Part shown: piece by piece, positions 1 through 12,170 of the stretch
How the letters are laid out: each line of letters opens with the position of its first letter
How positions within the stretch are numbered: position 1 is the stretch's first letter
Origin: Linyphia triangularis
Taxonomy: Eukaryota; Arthropoda; Arachnida; Araneae; Linyphiidae
DNA: 64,000 nt
Direction of reading: 5' to 3'
Assembly: GCA_963978545.1 (NCBI GenBank)
Contig: OZ021723.1
Span: 3,844,001 to 3,908,000, forward strand
Position numbers and translations under genes: made by a program
Notes under the pieces: generated by a model
What the model saw: only the letters and a program-made list of their open reading frames with translations
Told to the model about the DNA's origin: nothing
Databases searched by the model: none

Positions 1-440
1 ATTATAAATTAGCCTTACCAAGGGTGTTAAAAAATTAGTTGAAGTTACAGAACTTAATAGAAAGTAAAGACAAAAAAATATTTGATCTCAATCAATATTT
101 TTTTTTTTTTTCTTTTTTTTTTTTTTCAGATTCGCTATAAGATAATGCCATAATAAAAAATTTGAACACTAAACATCATTCCAACAACATTCTAAACATA
201 ATTTCATAGAAATGGCCTATTTCACCATTTGACTCATTAAGTTAAAAAAAGGGCATTAAATTATATTATAAATTAGCCTTACCAAGGATGTTACAAAATT
301 AGTTGAAGTTACAGAACTTAATAGAAAGTAACGAGAAAAAAATATTTGATTTCAACCAATAATTTATTTTTTTTCAGATTTACTTTAAGATAATGCTATA
401 ATAAAAAAATTTGAACACAAAACATCATTTCCAAACATAC
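1..440. repeat. Two-copy direct repeat, period about 264 bp
   Basis: The block starting at base 1 (attataaattagccttacc) starts again at 265. The two copies align through the T-rich tract and the following 'taagataatgc' stretch to about 170 bp per copy, with a few substitutions. The second copy has a much shorter T-run. This is a local tandem duplication, and the first copy may begin before the window. No coding potential was seen. Confidence 0.85.
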
Positions 441-3400
441 TTTAAAATTAATATAATATGCTATAAAACGTTGCATAACAATTTATCATACCTTACTTTT
501 CTTAAACATCTTAAACTAAATGTGTACACCTGCTAAATCTAAGGTCCGTTCCTTGAACTTAAGTCCACGCATTAAGTGAAGATATACGTTTTCTTAAACA
601 TTCAACACCAAGTTTACCGGAAGAATTCTTCTTTTGAAAAGAACTGCCACTTATCGTGATGCATAGCACTTTCGGGAATATTCAGTAAAAAAACAAAATT
701 TGTTTTGAAAAGAATAAAACCCAGTATGGATCAGCTTTCACAACTTTAGCAAATAAAGTATGCTATTGCTATAGCCCATCGTGTATGTAGTTGAATATAT
801 AAGACAATTAAGAACTTCAATCACTCTTTGAAAGAAATTCATTACTTAGAATTTTGTCTCAAATCCCATACATAAATTTAACAGTTTGTAATATTTTATA
901 TGCTTTTAAAGACATTCTACGTTGCTACTGGATTGCAATTTGGAAAACATATTAAGTTGAAATTATTTCTTATTTACATTGGCGTCTATTGCGGTTTGAA
1001 ATGCATGCTAATGCTTTGGTGTAATACTTCATTATTTGTAGTGCAGTCAAAAGAAAATCACCCTCAAACGTCATTTTGTTTTACCCATGTTTTATCCGAC
1101 ATATGCTCTAAATGTTGGTATTTAAAAACAATTGTACAAAACAGTAAATACAAATTTTATAGCTACCAGAGAAGAAGGCACTTTTATTAAAACAGCAGTG
1201 TCTATAGTTACCATGACTTTTTTTTTTTAACAGCGTGTAGAGTATTTTTGTATTGTTTCAACGTCTGTGTCATATTTTAAAAAGATTCTATGAAGAAAAT
1301 GTAAGATTTATTTTAGATAGCCATATTATTAAAAAAGTTGCCAAGCAATTTACTTTGGCATATGTTAGTTTGTATTTATGATTACTATATTCCTCAGTTA
1401 TACTTATAAAATCCTAAAGCAGTCAGTATAAGTCAGCTATCTCTATGCATGTCAGTCTACATTTGCCTTGCAACCGTGTATTTTTATGGTTTATGGTAAA
1501 ACAAGATATTACTAGTTCGTCCTTGTTTAGCCAGCGCATTTAAGATTGCTTTGAGGAATAATTTTATTGGAAATTCATCAGAGTTATATATTGTATTATA
1601 GCTCTGAGATATATAATGAAACTTGATTTGGAAAGCAAAACTCGACATGGCAAGGTTCCAGTAGCTGGTTGTCTAGTAGTAAATCATATCCTGTTCACCA
1701 CCTAAAAAGCATTGAATGGAGCTTTTTTATTAATATCTAAGCGATTTATCAACAAGTAATGAAGATAATTGTTGAAAGCGGATAACTACATCTTTAAAAG
1801 TGGAATACATTTGTTTATTGCAGTTTAAAATATAACGAGAGGAGAAGGGATTGTTGCCGTGCAGAGTCGAAAGCATTCTCTACATAGAGTTCCCTAACGT
1901 TAGATAAAAAATATAAGCTACTCTCTTTTAAAGTGAAAACATTTCTTCCATATCTAAATAAAATACTCGGTTAAGATTTACTGTAAGGTTTCTACTTTTT
2001 GAATGTTGGCAACCCGTCGTCAAGGTTTTCCGATAACTCTAGTGACCGTTTGGATTTGGCAACACGGTGTGTTTTGATGCCTTTTGGAATTTGGCGACAC
2101 AGCTTTTTGACGTCATTTTCAATTTGGCGATTTTTTTTCAAAGTCGCCAAGGAGGACTGTACAGTAAATCTTAACCAAATGCTCTCTCATAGAGTATCTA
2201 AATGAAAAAGAAAAAATATTGTGGTTTTAAAAACTAATAATACAATTTGGTTTGAAAATTAAACGGCATTTTTTATTTACTTATAACACTTATTGAGAAG
2301 TTCTGATTTTATCTCTATGATTGAGAAATATAAGATTCCTTAGATTTCTTCAATAAGTATAAATTGTGATTTTCTCTTTTCAATAGTATTGCCACATATC
2401 GTATACTATCACTTCGTCCCAAAGTTTTATGACAATTTCAAATTTTCTGAACTTCAATTTTTAAACAAATAACACGATATGCGATTGCGAATAAACTATT
2501 AATCAAAAATGGAGGTCTTTCAAATTGGCATACATTTTGTCAATTTTCATTTCGCATCATGAAGAGAGGAAAAAGTATCCTAAAAATATATATCCCAGAT
2601 ATAATAATACATAAGGTCGTATGTAATACAATTATGGTATTATTTGTCTTCTTAAGGCCGAACGATAGCATTGCAATTAAGGGCAATGATTTTCATTTGG
2701 TGTTTACTTTTAACCTTACATAGAAATGGGCTTTGTTTGTTTAGCTGTCTGGTAGAAGGTATTATTCAGGATACTCTCATTCAAGTAACGAATGCGGGTT
2801 AATACCTTATGAGATTACTGAAGCATGGGAGCCCCCAGGAATATTTGCAAGGTGGTGTAAGACTAGATTTTTATCAAAATCATTAATTTTTTTAGAAATG
2901 TTAATTAATAATTATGCATTATAAATTATAAATTATACTCCATAAGAATATTTAAAATTCATGGAATATATTTTTGAAAGCGCAACCCTGTTCAAGAGAA
3001 AAAAAAATACAAAATGGTAAAAATATTAAAATATATATTTTTAACGATTTTTTTATCTTCCAACTAGATCTCACGGCATTCAAGAGACGGTGTTTAGAAT
3101 AGAGGAACTCGAATTTGAAAAAATACCAGAAGATTAAAATTTTTTTATTTCTTCCAAGTTTCGAATACAATGAAAAAAAAAAAAATTCAAAATGAAACAC
3201 GAAGGCAGTGGTGGAATATGTTCAATTGAATTTTAAAAATATATTTCAATATAGTATATATGATGACTTAAAAAACAAAACATTTTCCTAGAATTTTGAG
3301 AACTACATAGGAAATTATTATACAATTAAAAAGAATAAATATTTCTACTCATCAGCCTCTAATTTTATCTGGGCAACAAGCACCAGAAAATCGTCAAGAA

Positions 3401-5190
3401 AATAGCTATAAAAAACGACATAGGAAAGAAACAAAATACTAAATTAATAGGAAAAAATGCTCATTGTAACATAAAAGTATAAACGGCATATGTTTTTTTA
3501 TTATTTTTATTTTGAAATTTACATCTTTTCCCTCATTTTTAAAAAAAAATTCAAGAGCCAGGGGGGTGCAAGTGCATGTTCTTGCACCCTTCTGGGGGAG
3601 CCTGTGTACTTAAGTATATTTTTATGTCCCTAAATAAGCATTTATTTCAATTATATTAACGAAGTTTTGATCGTGGTTTAGGTCTTGTGACTTGAAAAGG
3701 TCATTACAAACAACATAATCAGGGTTGCATTATTTTGTAAAAGTTCTATAAGGGACATCATTATAAGATTTACTTAGAATGCTTTTTATTAAAAGTCGAA
3801 TTCTTTACAAACTATAAAAAATACTATAAATCACAAAAATAAAAATGATACAGAAATTCGCTTTCAATTAAAGAAATTTCCTTAGTTCCGAGAAGTTCAG
3901 AAATAAAAAAGATTTATATTTGGTACTTAAACAATTACTTTTTTTTTCCAATTCAGTTCTTAAATATAAATCGGTATTACTGCTTTTAACCATTTTAATT
4001 GGTTATCCAACTGGAAGCGAACTTACAAAAATTTAGAATAGGTTTAGGTATTAATTATCAATTATAATAATAAAACAAAAGAGCCCGTAGGTTTGTGATC
4101 TGAGGGCTACAGGAAGTGACTTCATACCATTGACTTCTGTGACAGTTGAACTTTGATATTTTAGATATAATTAGTTATGGCCTTCTAATAGTACTTTTGA
4201 CAAACATAATGTTCAAAGTTTGAATTAGTGTTATTATTAATTACTTGCAATTTTTAACATTGTTTTATAAAGTGGCTTTCCAATACTCGTACAGCTCTAG
4301 AATTTTAAACATAAGTAACATTACCTTATGATTTTACTTTTCGCAAAAAGAAATTGTAAAATTGGTTTCACAGGGATTATGGATTTCGTGAAAGATATTG
4401 GAGAGGGGTTGTTTTATTGAATTTGTTCTATTACCCGAAAAAGGTTTCAAAAAATGGTTTCATGGAAGAGGCCTGAAGGGAGATGAGGGAGGTTTTATTA
4501 TTGTATTATAGAGGCATGGTACCCAATTTTTTAAATTTTTATCACGTAATGAGGTGAATATCTTTCTGAATAGCTGTGCAAAAAATTTATACTTGTACCT
4601 TTGATAGATAAAAAGTTATATTGTATATTCTAAACCATCTCACACCATCACAGCTGAAAAAGAAATTTGTAACACTGTTTTTCTCAGTTCATTATTTTTC
4701 AGTTGTGTAAAAACATATAAAACCTTTTCCATAGCATGCATCTTCAAATCCATACTAATTACTGTTAACAATTATAATACGAGTATATTGTGAAAAATTC
4801 ATGGAAAAAATATTTAAAATTGTAAAAGAAGAAGCATTTTAAAAAAAGTTTGAAGAAATTTAAAAATTTGAATTACTCAAAAAATATTTATTCAAAATAT
4901 TTTTGTAGGTAGAATTATGTTTACCTACCATCAAAACAATGTAAAATTACTATAGTTTAAATTTTAATGGTAGAGTTGCGGCGGAAAATAATTTTTTGAG
5001 TAATGCGTTCCCTTAAGGGAACAATTTGTTTTGTTTCTTGAAGGGGAAAGGTCTAATAATAAGGGTTTACGTAGAAATGAAACTTCCAGAGAATGAAACG
5101 AACATGTGCTTACTAAGGAATCAAACCTTTTGCGAGCTAAGTGGTTCGCGAAGCGTCTAAAGATTTGACCTATACACAGCGCAAAGTCTC
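441..5190. other. AT-rich non-coding stretch, presumed receptor intron or 5' flank
   Basis: I find no convincing gene. The open frames here are short and have no recognisable domain or splice context. I looked for the missing receptor exons (TM1-TM3, ending in an Asp-Arg or Glu-Arg before a phase-2 donor) and did not find them. Landmarks are homopolymer runs and a small inverted repeat near 3565-3590 where 'ggtgcaag' faces 'cttgcacc'. Confidence 0.6.
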
Positions 5191-5191
5191 C

Positions 5192-5214
5192 GCAGCACGG
5201 GACCTCGCAGCTAG
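5192..5214 (+). mobile_element. Helitron-like 3' terminus, upstream copy
   Basis: The string gcagcacggg...cagctag ends in CTAG at 5211-5214. It matches the 3' end of the neighbouring element at 6882-6902 in both its GCAGCACGGG core and its CAGCTAG end. Helitron 3' ends typically carry a short GC-rich segment followed by CTRR. This copy sits immediately upstream of the next element, so it looks like the tail of a preceding copy. Confidence 0.5.
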
Positions 5215-5230
5215 CATTATATATAAAACA

Positions 5231-5330
<100 letters not shown>

Positions 5331-5384
5331 CAAAGCCCTCACTCATTCACTGACTGACTCACTCACACATCATTAATTCTCCCA

Positions 5385-6860
5385 CTTCCCACATGTCCAC
5401 AACTCTGAAAATTGGTACAAATATCAACAATGGTAAACATAGAAAAAGTCAGCTATTCCAATCCCGATTAACCCACTTTAAGGGGTCGAAAAGGGGTTAA
5501 ACGTTCCAAACGAGGGATATTCGAATGTCCTACTACCAATTTCATCACAACTGTGAAAACTGGTGGGAATATCAATAAAGACAAACGTAGAAAAAGTAAG
5601 CTATACTGATCTCGATTAACCCACTTTAAAGGATGGAAAAGGGGTTAAACGTTCCAAAACGATTAATATTCGAATGTTCCACTCCCGACATGGTTACAAT
5701 TTTGAAAATTGGTACAAATACAAACAATGGTAAATATAGAAAAGCATGCTATTCTGATCTTGATTAACCCACTTTAAAGAGTCGAAAAGGGGTTAAACGT
5801 TCCAAACGAGGGATATTCGAATGTACCACTTGCCATATGGTCCCAAATCTAAAAATTGGTACAAATGTCAACAAAGACAAACATAGAAAAGTTAAGCTAT
5901 TCCAAGCTTGATTAACCCACATTAAGAGGTGGAAAAGGGGTTAAACGTTTCAAACTCGAATAAACCCACTTCCCACATGTCCACAACTCTGAAAATTGGT
6001 ACAAATATCAACAATGGTAAACATAAAAAAAGTAAGCTATACCGATCTCGATTAACTCACTTTTAAGGGTCGAAAAGGGGTTAAACTTTCCAAACGAGAG
6101 ATATTCGAATGTCCTACTTCCCATTTCGTCACAACTCTGAAAATTGGTATGAATGTCAATAAAGATAAACATAGAAAAAATAAGCATTCCGATATCGATT
6201 AACCCACTTAAGGGTTGGAAACGGCGTTAAACGTTCCAAAAGAGGAATATTCGAATGTCCCACTTCCCATTTGGTAACAACTCTGAAAATTGGTATACAT
6301 GTCAAAAAATATAAACATAGACAAAGTAAGCTATTCTGTTCTCGATTAACCAACTTTAAAGGGTCGAAAATGGGTTAAATGTTCCAAAGGAGGGATATCC
6401 GAATGTTCCTCTTCCAATGTAGTCATAATTCTGATATTTGGTGCAAATGTTAAAAGGGTAAATGCAAAAAAAAAAAAAAAAAAAAAAAAGTTAATCCAAT
6501 ATCGATTAACGAATTTTTAAGGAATGAAAAGTCGACGCAACATTAAAACTGTAAGAGGATTATTTTAATGTCTCAATTCAAATACAGTTACTACTTTGAC
6601 ATTTAAAACTAATAGCAAACATAAACACAATAAACTATTGTAATCTCGATTATGTAATTAAAAAGGGTCCGAAGGGAGTTAAGCGTTCTAAACGACGGAT
6701 CTTCAAATGTCTCTTTCCAATATACTATTCACAATTATACATTTTGTTAAAAATGTCAACAAAGGAAAGTTCCTATTTTGATAAATCAATTTGTCATGAT
6801 CGAAATAGCAGCAAACGTCTTAAGTGTAGAATTCATGAATGTCTTTTCATCGCTAAAATG
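5385..6860 (+). repeat. Tandem repeat, unit about 148 bp, about nine copies
   Basis: The landmark 'cgattaacccactt' or its variants recurs near 5465, 5613, 5760, 5909, 6050, 6196, 6343, 6503 and 6646, giving spacings of 141-160 bp. Each unit also carries 'aaaattggtacaaat' and 'aaaaggggttaaacgttcc'. The first units are most alike, and the last two (after the A-run at 6468-6489) are strongly decayed. Confidence 0.93.
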
Positions 6861-7678
6861 CTAATGATAAAATTTCGTAGGGCAGCACGGGTATTCAGCT
6901 AGTGTTTTTATGGAAGACTTTTAATAAGTCAAGGCAATTTGTTCAGAGTTGAAGGTTTTTCCCTTTTAAATATTCTGATTTCTGAACTCCAACAATTAAT
7001 TTTACTTTATGATGCCAAATGCATGATTTCATCAATACTGATATTATTCCGTTTTTCATTTTTTAAGATTGCAACACTTTCCATATATGCTGGATGTGAA
7101 AGTGTAGGGATATAACTTTTTCTTAAGTTCATGAGTTTACTTAAGAAATGACGGTTAGAATACTATGCGTCGCAAAAAAATCAAGGCAAAATCTGAAACA
7201 TCATTTTTTTTTATTTTTTTTTATTTATTACCATTGCTTTTAAGGAAATTTGTGTAAATTGTTAACACAATACATATCATTTCTCTTTATGACTGCAATA
7301 TCTGCAGAAGTATTGCCTGCACATAAATTTAAGTCAATTTATTCCATTTTTTTTATTTAAAACTTTGATTTGTGTAAGTAAAATTCCCTTATTCTTAAAC
7401 TGAAGACATTTCTCAAAAATTCCTGGAGATTCCGTAAGAAGTGTATGAATAATAGTCATTAAGTAAAAATGGATGAAATGATTAAAAAAAAAAAAATTCC
7501 ACAATATATTTTATTGGGAAACGTTCGAGTCATAACAGTAGTAGTTTTTATAAGCTGAAGTGTTAAACCTAAATTTATTTAGGATTAGAAATATATTTAT
7601 TAGGATGTTATAATTTCAATTACCCAAATACATATTCAATTTTATAGTTTTAAAGTTTTGTGTATAGAGAGTTATAAC

Positions 7679-7923
7679 AATTGAGACATTGAGCTCCAAA
7701 ATGTACTTTCCTACATTTTGAGTTTTGCTGCTTCTACCATGTTTTTAAAAACCATTCATGCCAGAACGGACCAAATTTGGTTTATCCATTGCTTAACCTA
7801 GTTGGCTTTTAGATAACCCCCATTTGGTCAGTTCTGGCGGGAATGGTTTTGAATAAAAAACAGGGTAAAAACAGCAGAAATCAAATTGTGGGATGATCAG
7901 TTCTGGCTCTCAACGTCTCAATT
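7679..7923. mobile_element. MITE, about 245 bp, long imperfect terminal inverted repeats
   Basis: The left end AATTGAGACATTGAG is mirrored by the right end CTCAACGTCTCAATT. The match continues inward: 'gctgcttctacc' faces a copy near 7865-7885, and 'accattcatgccagaac' faces 'gttctggcgggaatggt'. The arms are about 100 bp with a short centre. There is no coding capacity, so the superfamily cannot be assigned from sequence alone. Confidence 0.75.
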
Positions 7924-8743
7924 CCCCTTATTTTAATAGCACATAAACTTTGTCAATTTTGGCTGATGTTGGTTGATTACGATGTGGAAACAACTTGATT
8001 TAAAGATAACACAATTACTTATATTACACCTGTTGAAGCTGGAACATTGATTTTCTCTCAGAAGTGGACTGTATTTAAAATCAACTCAAAACCAATCTTG
8101 CTGCCAAAACCTTTACTACCGGTATAAAATCATTGATGTAAATGACTAGCAAAAACCTCTCTCACAATTCTGTCAATTGACTATATAACAAAAAAGGGGC
8201 CTCTCTACGATCAACGACGGTGACAGTTAAAAGTACTGACAGTTAAGTAGGCAGTTTAATGACGCGCGTTAACAACACCCATTATAATTGCAGTTAAAAT
8301 CAAAAACTTATAAGTCACAACATTCAATACATATCAGACACAGAATAATTACATATAACCCTTTATCGTAATTGAATATAATATTATATTCTCTTAGCCC
8401 AAACTTGCTCCACCTATTTCACCACATAGGACATACTCGTCCAAAGTTAATGAAACTGGCTTCCCTCTCAAGAAGCAACTGAATGTTGTATGGGATGAAC
8501 CCAAAGCCATTAGTCTCCCAAAACTTTGTTTGCTGTTGCACCTGAGCGCGTTTCAAACAATTCACCAACATTTAACCTGTCACTTATTTAAACACTTTTC
8601 TCACTTCGAAATTTAATTAAATGCTCAAGAGTCGGATGAATTAGTTACTTGAATGATGAGGATAAGACAGTTTCGCAGGATAATGTCATACAGTTTAGTT
8701 TCTGGAATGAAGTGTCACTGGTGGAATTTTGCTCAGGTGAGAA

Positions 8744-8745
<2 letters not shown>

Positions 8746-8777
<32 letters not shown>
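8746..8777. repeat. Poly-T tract of 32 bases
   Basis: Uninterrupted T-run. It could be the A-tail of a minus-strand retroposon, but no body is recognisable next to it. Confidence 0.9.
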
Positions 8778-8778
<1 letters not shown>

Positions 8779-9661
8779 GTGGAATTAGCTGACAGTCGCC
8801 ATTTTTTCTCGCTTTTTATCTCCATTTTAAAAGGGAAACTGGAGGGTGAGTAGATTTAGGAATGTTTTACAGGTTAATCTTAAATGGCAGTCACTAGACT
8901 GTCAGACTTCATTTTTTGCAATTTTAGAATTTTAAAGTTTCGGATATCTTTATGTGCTCTGTTGTGTTAGCATTTAAAATACGTTAAGCTCAGCAGAAAA
9001 GAAAATTATATAACATTAAATTATGTATATATAGTTACTTTTTAATGGACTTTTTTCAACTAGAGGATATAAGGTAAAATTTTTTTGTAGATTATTTGCT
9101 GAGTAAATAGTTTCAATTCTTTTTAAAGTTTCTCAAGATAATGTCAAGATTTCAAAACATGCCCAAGAAACATATATATTTTGACATTTGATTATAATCA
9201 GTGACAATTTACTATCATATTTTTTTTTGTATGTATTTGGTTAGCTTAAGTAAGGTTGAAGCAAGAATAAATCTTATAATATAACGAAGCTTTTATAAAC
9301 CAAAATTGAATATAGAATAGGCCACAGTTGAAATGAAAGAATGCCCAGAAAAATAAATGTTGCCACTCACTAATACATAATTAGAGATCTCATAGCACCG
9401 TATGGAATTAAATGAGAGGTTGAGATGTTTTTTTTATTTATAAAATAAAGAACATGTAATATAATAGCGTCAGACGTTGGAAAAAAATATATTACTGTCT
9501 CCCACAAAAGAAGACGAAATTTCAAATGTTTTTAACTCAAAATTGTTGAAATATATCTGTCTTTTTAAAACTAACGGTGAGATCCTAGTCATATAATTAA
9601 GATTTCTAAGTACGAAGATTAGTATTCTATTTCGCTTAACACTATCCGTCATATTTTTCAG

Positions 9662-9877
9662 ATTCGTGGCTGTGACTCGTCCTCTTCGTCCTCGGATGAC
9701 CAAGACATTCGCCTATTCCATTATTCTTTCAGTGTGGACACTGAGCTCTCTTCTGTCGGCTCCTTCTCTCCTGTACGCAACCACCATAACGTACAAGTAC
9801 GCTGATGAGGGACAGAGGACTCTTTGCTTTTTGATGTGGCCCGATCACTCCTTGGGAAAATCGTACTCTGACCATGT
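9662..9877 (+). CDS. TkR: Tachykinin/natalisin-type receptor, exon with end of TM3 motif, TM4 and ECL2
   Basis: This internal coding exon belongs to a class A (rhodopsin-like) peptide GPCR of the plasma membrane, which would signal through G proteins on binding tachykinin-like neuropeptides. The acceptor is tttttcag at 9655-9661 and the donor gtaagt starts at 9878. The exon has one base completing a split codon, 71 codons, then two bases (phase 2 in, phase 2 out). It reads FVAVTRPLRPRM, the residues after the TM3 Asp-Arg motif plus ICL2, then a hydrophobic TM4 with conserved Trp and Pro (SVWTLSSLLSAPSLL). The ECL2 segment TLCFLMWPD follows, with the Cys expected to pair with TM3. The Tyr position of the DRY motif is Phe. 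The upstream exon is not in the window. Base composition is clearly more GC-rich than the flanks. The family call is firm; the exact ligand (tachykinin-related peptide or natalisin) is inference. Confidence 0.93.
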
Positions 9878-9917
9878 GTAAGTTGGCTTCGATCTCTTTT
9901 CAAATGCACTGCTCAAA

Positions 9918-10430
9918 AACACTAGGGATTATTCAAATTTTGATTTTTACTTTCCAATATGTTAAGATTTAGTAATGGGAGTCGGACAAGAGGAGTTCCA
10001 AAAGGTTGTCTATAAAAATGAATGAGTGTCTGTATGTGGTCAGCATAACTCCCGAACGGATTGGCAAAGTTAAAAATTGGTGTACAGGTTACTGGTAACC
10101 ATAGGATTTGGGGTTAAGGTTTTTGTCGAATTTGCACATAAGGTAACTTCCATTAAAAAATGTATGTTTCTCAGCAATTACCTTAAAAAATGGCTCTAAG
10201 GATTTTAATCAAAATCTCTATGATTATTCCTTTTAAATTGCTTTAAATATCCCTCCTCTGAAATTGCCGTAGAGTAGAAATGCGATAAAGACGTGAAAAA
10301 GTAAACAAACGAATGTATTTAACTCACAGTTTTCTTCCCTTGAGCATCACCCTTCAACGATTGTTTTTTCTCTGTTGAATTTACTAGAAAGGATAATGTA
10401 ATTTCTATCGAAAATCATTACATTATTCGA
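9918..10430 (+). repeat. Dispersed repeat family A, copy 1
   Basis: The copy begins near CACTAGGGAT (9920). It contains the family hallmarks 'gtggtcagcataactcccga', 'aaaatctctatga' and 'cttgagcatcaccc'. Other copies are near 14,560-14,990, 46,560-47,448, 54,800-55,140 and, inverted, 55,560-55,960. The 47-kb copy ends in CCCTAGTG, the reverse complement of the start here, so the family probably has terminal inverted repeats beginning CACTAGGG. No coding sequence was seen. Confidence 0.75.
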
Positions 10431-10479
10431 AAGCTTATCTTGCCTAAGAATGCCTCAAAGGTATGGTGCCTCAAAGGTC

Positions 10480-10907
10480 CGGTGGATACCAGCAAAATGG
10501 CGCTCACGGCTACGGTTATAGTTATACTCAATTTTTCTTATCGCAAAAAATAGCTCTGCGAATGGCCAACAGAATAAAGACACCAATCACTTTACGTCAC
10601 TCGCCAGAAATTCACCGTAGAAAGCCGGTGAACTTGCTTGTGATGGCTGCTATGTGAACTTTGGCTTCTGTCATATGCAAATTTCCACTGCGCTCCCCGA
10701 TCCTGTTTTTGTTGGCCGTTGGCAGAGCTGTTTTTTGCGCGCACATAGCGTCAGTTTTTTGTGATACACGTACCGTTCTACTGCTCTTTTGGGTTTTCAA
10801 ATGCGCTGAGTATTTTGTGACAGGAAAAAGTAGGTGTTTCAATTTGAAAATTTCGCGTTTCTGTAGCTATAACCGTTACCATGAGCGTCATTCTGTTGTC
10901 ATTCACA
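10480..10907. mobile_element. MITE, about 430 bp, TIR about 45 bp
   Basis: The left arm (gcgctcacggctacggttat at about 10,501-10,520) is mirrored by the right arm 'ataaccgttaccatgagcg' (10,869-10,887). The match extends outward over 'ccagcaaaatg' and 'cattctgttg'. The interior is unusually GC-rich for this window and gives overlapping open frames on both strands, none of which I recognise. It is likely a non-autonomous DNA transposon. Confidence 0.75.
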
Positions 10908-11829
10908 ATATCTAGAGCTCATACCTTTTAATAATAATACCTGAAATCTCATCTCGATCTGTTGAACGGAACGGAAGATAGAGTTCCATATATCCGTATA
11001 TGTATAGCTGTACTTTAAAAGGAGACCAGTATTTCCCTTAAAATTAAATTGTTTTATTGATGGAGTCGAGTTTGTTAGCTTGTACGCTGAAAAACATATT
11101 TTTATGTACAGTACAAAAAAAAAAAAAAAAAAAAAAACGATGGCTATATCTTTTGTTCTAATTGTTGAAATAACAAACAAAAGGTACCGTTGTAAATCGT
11201 GAAAGGTTTTTAATAATTGTATGTAGTTTTTTTTTATCATGAGGGGTCATATACATATTAAAACAGAACCAAACTTTAAAAAGTTCAATAGCAACCCCAT
11301 AATATTATTCCATATTTGGATTCAGCATTAAAAAAGAATGCGAAATACAAAAATTCGTAATTTTCTAATGAATGGTTTGTAATTTAAATGATAAAAAGAA
11401 AATGATAAATTAATGTTAAATAAAAAAGTTGGTTTTTTGGCCATAAATACTTAAATAATTAATATATTTCAGAATTTTTTTTTTCAAAAGGTAGTTTGTA
11501 AATGGCCAAACATAAATAGCAATCAGCTTTTGAATCAATTTCTTTTTTAATAATTAATTATTAATTAATAAAGCAATTAAATTTTTTTTTGAATAGAAAC
11601 ATATATTTTTTTTTTTTTTTTGCTTTCATTAGATTTACCATGGTCTAAAACCCCCCCATAATTTTGTTCTTTCCATTTTGACTATTAGTTCTCGATTTTT
11701 TAGAGAAAATGTAAAAAACGCTCACTTTAAAGGACCGTATAGTAGACGACTTTTGAAAACTATCAAAGATTAATTCAAGGTAAACTAGAGGTATGGAAAA
11801 TCGCATAACGTTCAGTTATCGTATAACCG

Positions 11830-12170
11830 TTAGTTTAAAAACTAAGAAACACTCTTTAATAGGAAAGTGAACTAAAAAGTAGAAGATAATTTTAAATAAG
11901 TTTGAAATAAGAATAGTGATTAACAAGAAATATTTATTTTATCGTAAAAAAGCGTGGGGTGCTTGATGTCAATTTTTGTAAATATTTAATGACAGATATT
12001 GGTAAAAGTAGAGCCATTATGAAAATATCTTAAAAAGCACCCCACGCTTTTGTACGATGCAATAAATATTTCTTGTTAATCACTCTATTCTTATTTCAAA
12101 TTTATTTAAAATTATCTTCTACTTTTTAGTTCACTTTTCTATTAAAGCTTGTTTCTTAGTTTTTTAATCT
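11830..12170. repeat. Nested inverted repeat, arms about 130 bp, loop about 70 bp
   Basis: The left arm carries 'agtgaactaaaaagtagaag', 'taacaagaaatatttatt' and 'aagcgtggggtgctt'. The same words return inverted at 12,035-12,165 ('aagcaccccacgctt', 'aaatatttcttgttaatca', 'cttctactttttagttcac'). It lies inside the left half of the large palindrome, has no counterpart in the right half, and so looks like a later MITE insertion. Confidence 0.85.

Larger units (their letters stand above)
6904..9661. other. Non-coding, presumed intron upstream of first visible exon
   Basis: AT-rich sequence with one MITE (7679-7923) and a 32-base T-run. On the minus strand about 8405-8565 stays open for roughly 45 codons, but I recognise nothing in it. 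The 3' end is the polypyrimidine tract and 'tttttcag' acceptor at 9655-9661 of the receptor exon. Confidence 0.6.

Noticed and set aside
900..1190. Plus-strand frame of 96 codons
   Set aside because: Cys- and aromatic-rich translation typical of AT-rich non-coding DNA, with no domain or splice context.
8405..8565. Minus-strand open stretch of about 45 codons
   Set aside because: No recognised motif, no start and no clear splice sites; chance cannot be excluded.
8653..8853. Short frame ending near 'caggtgagaacc', considered as an upstream receptor exon
   Set aside because: The translation has no TM2 or TM3 character and no Asp-Arg before a phase-2 donor, and the frame runs through a T-run.
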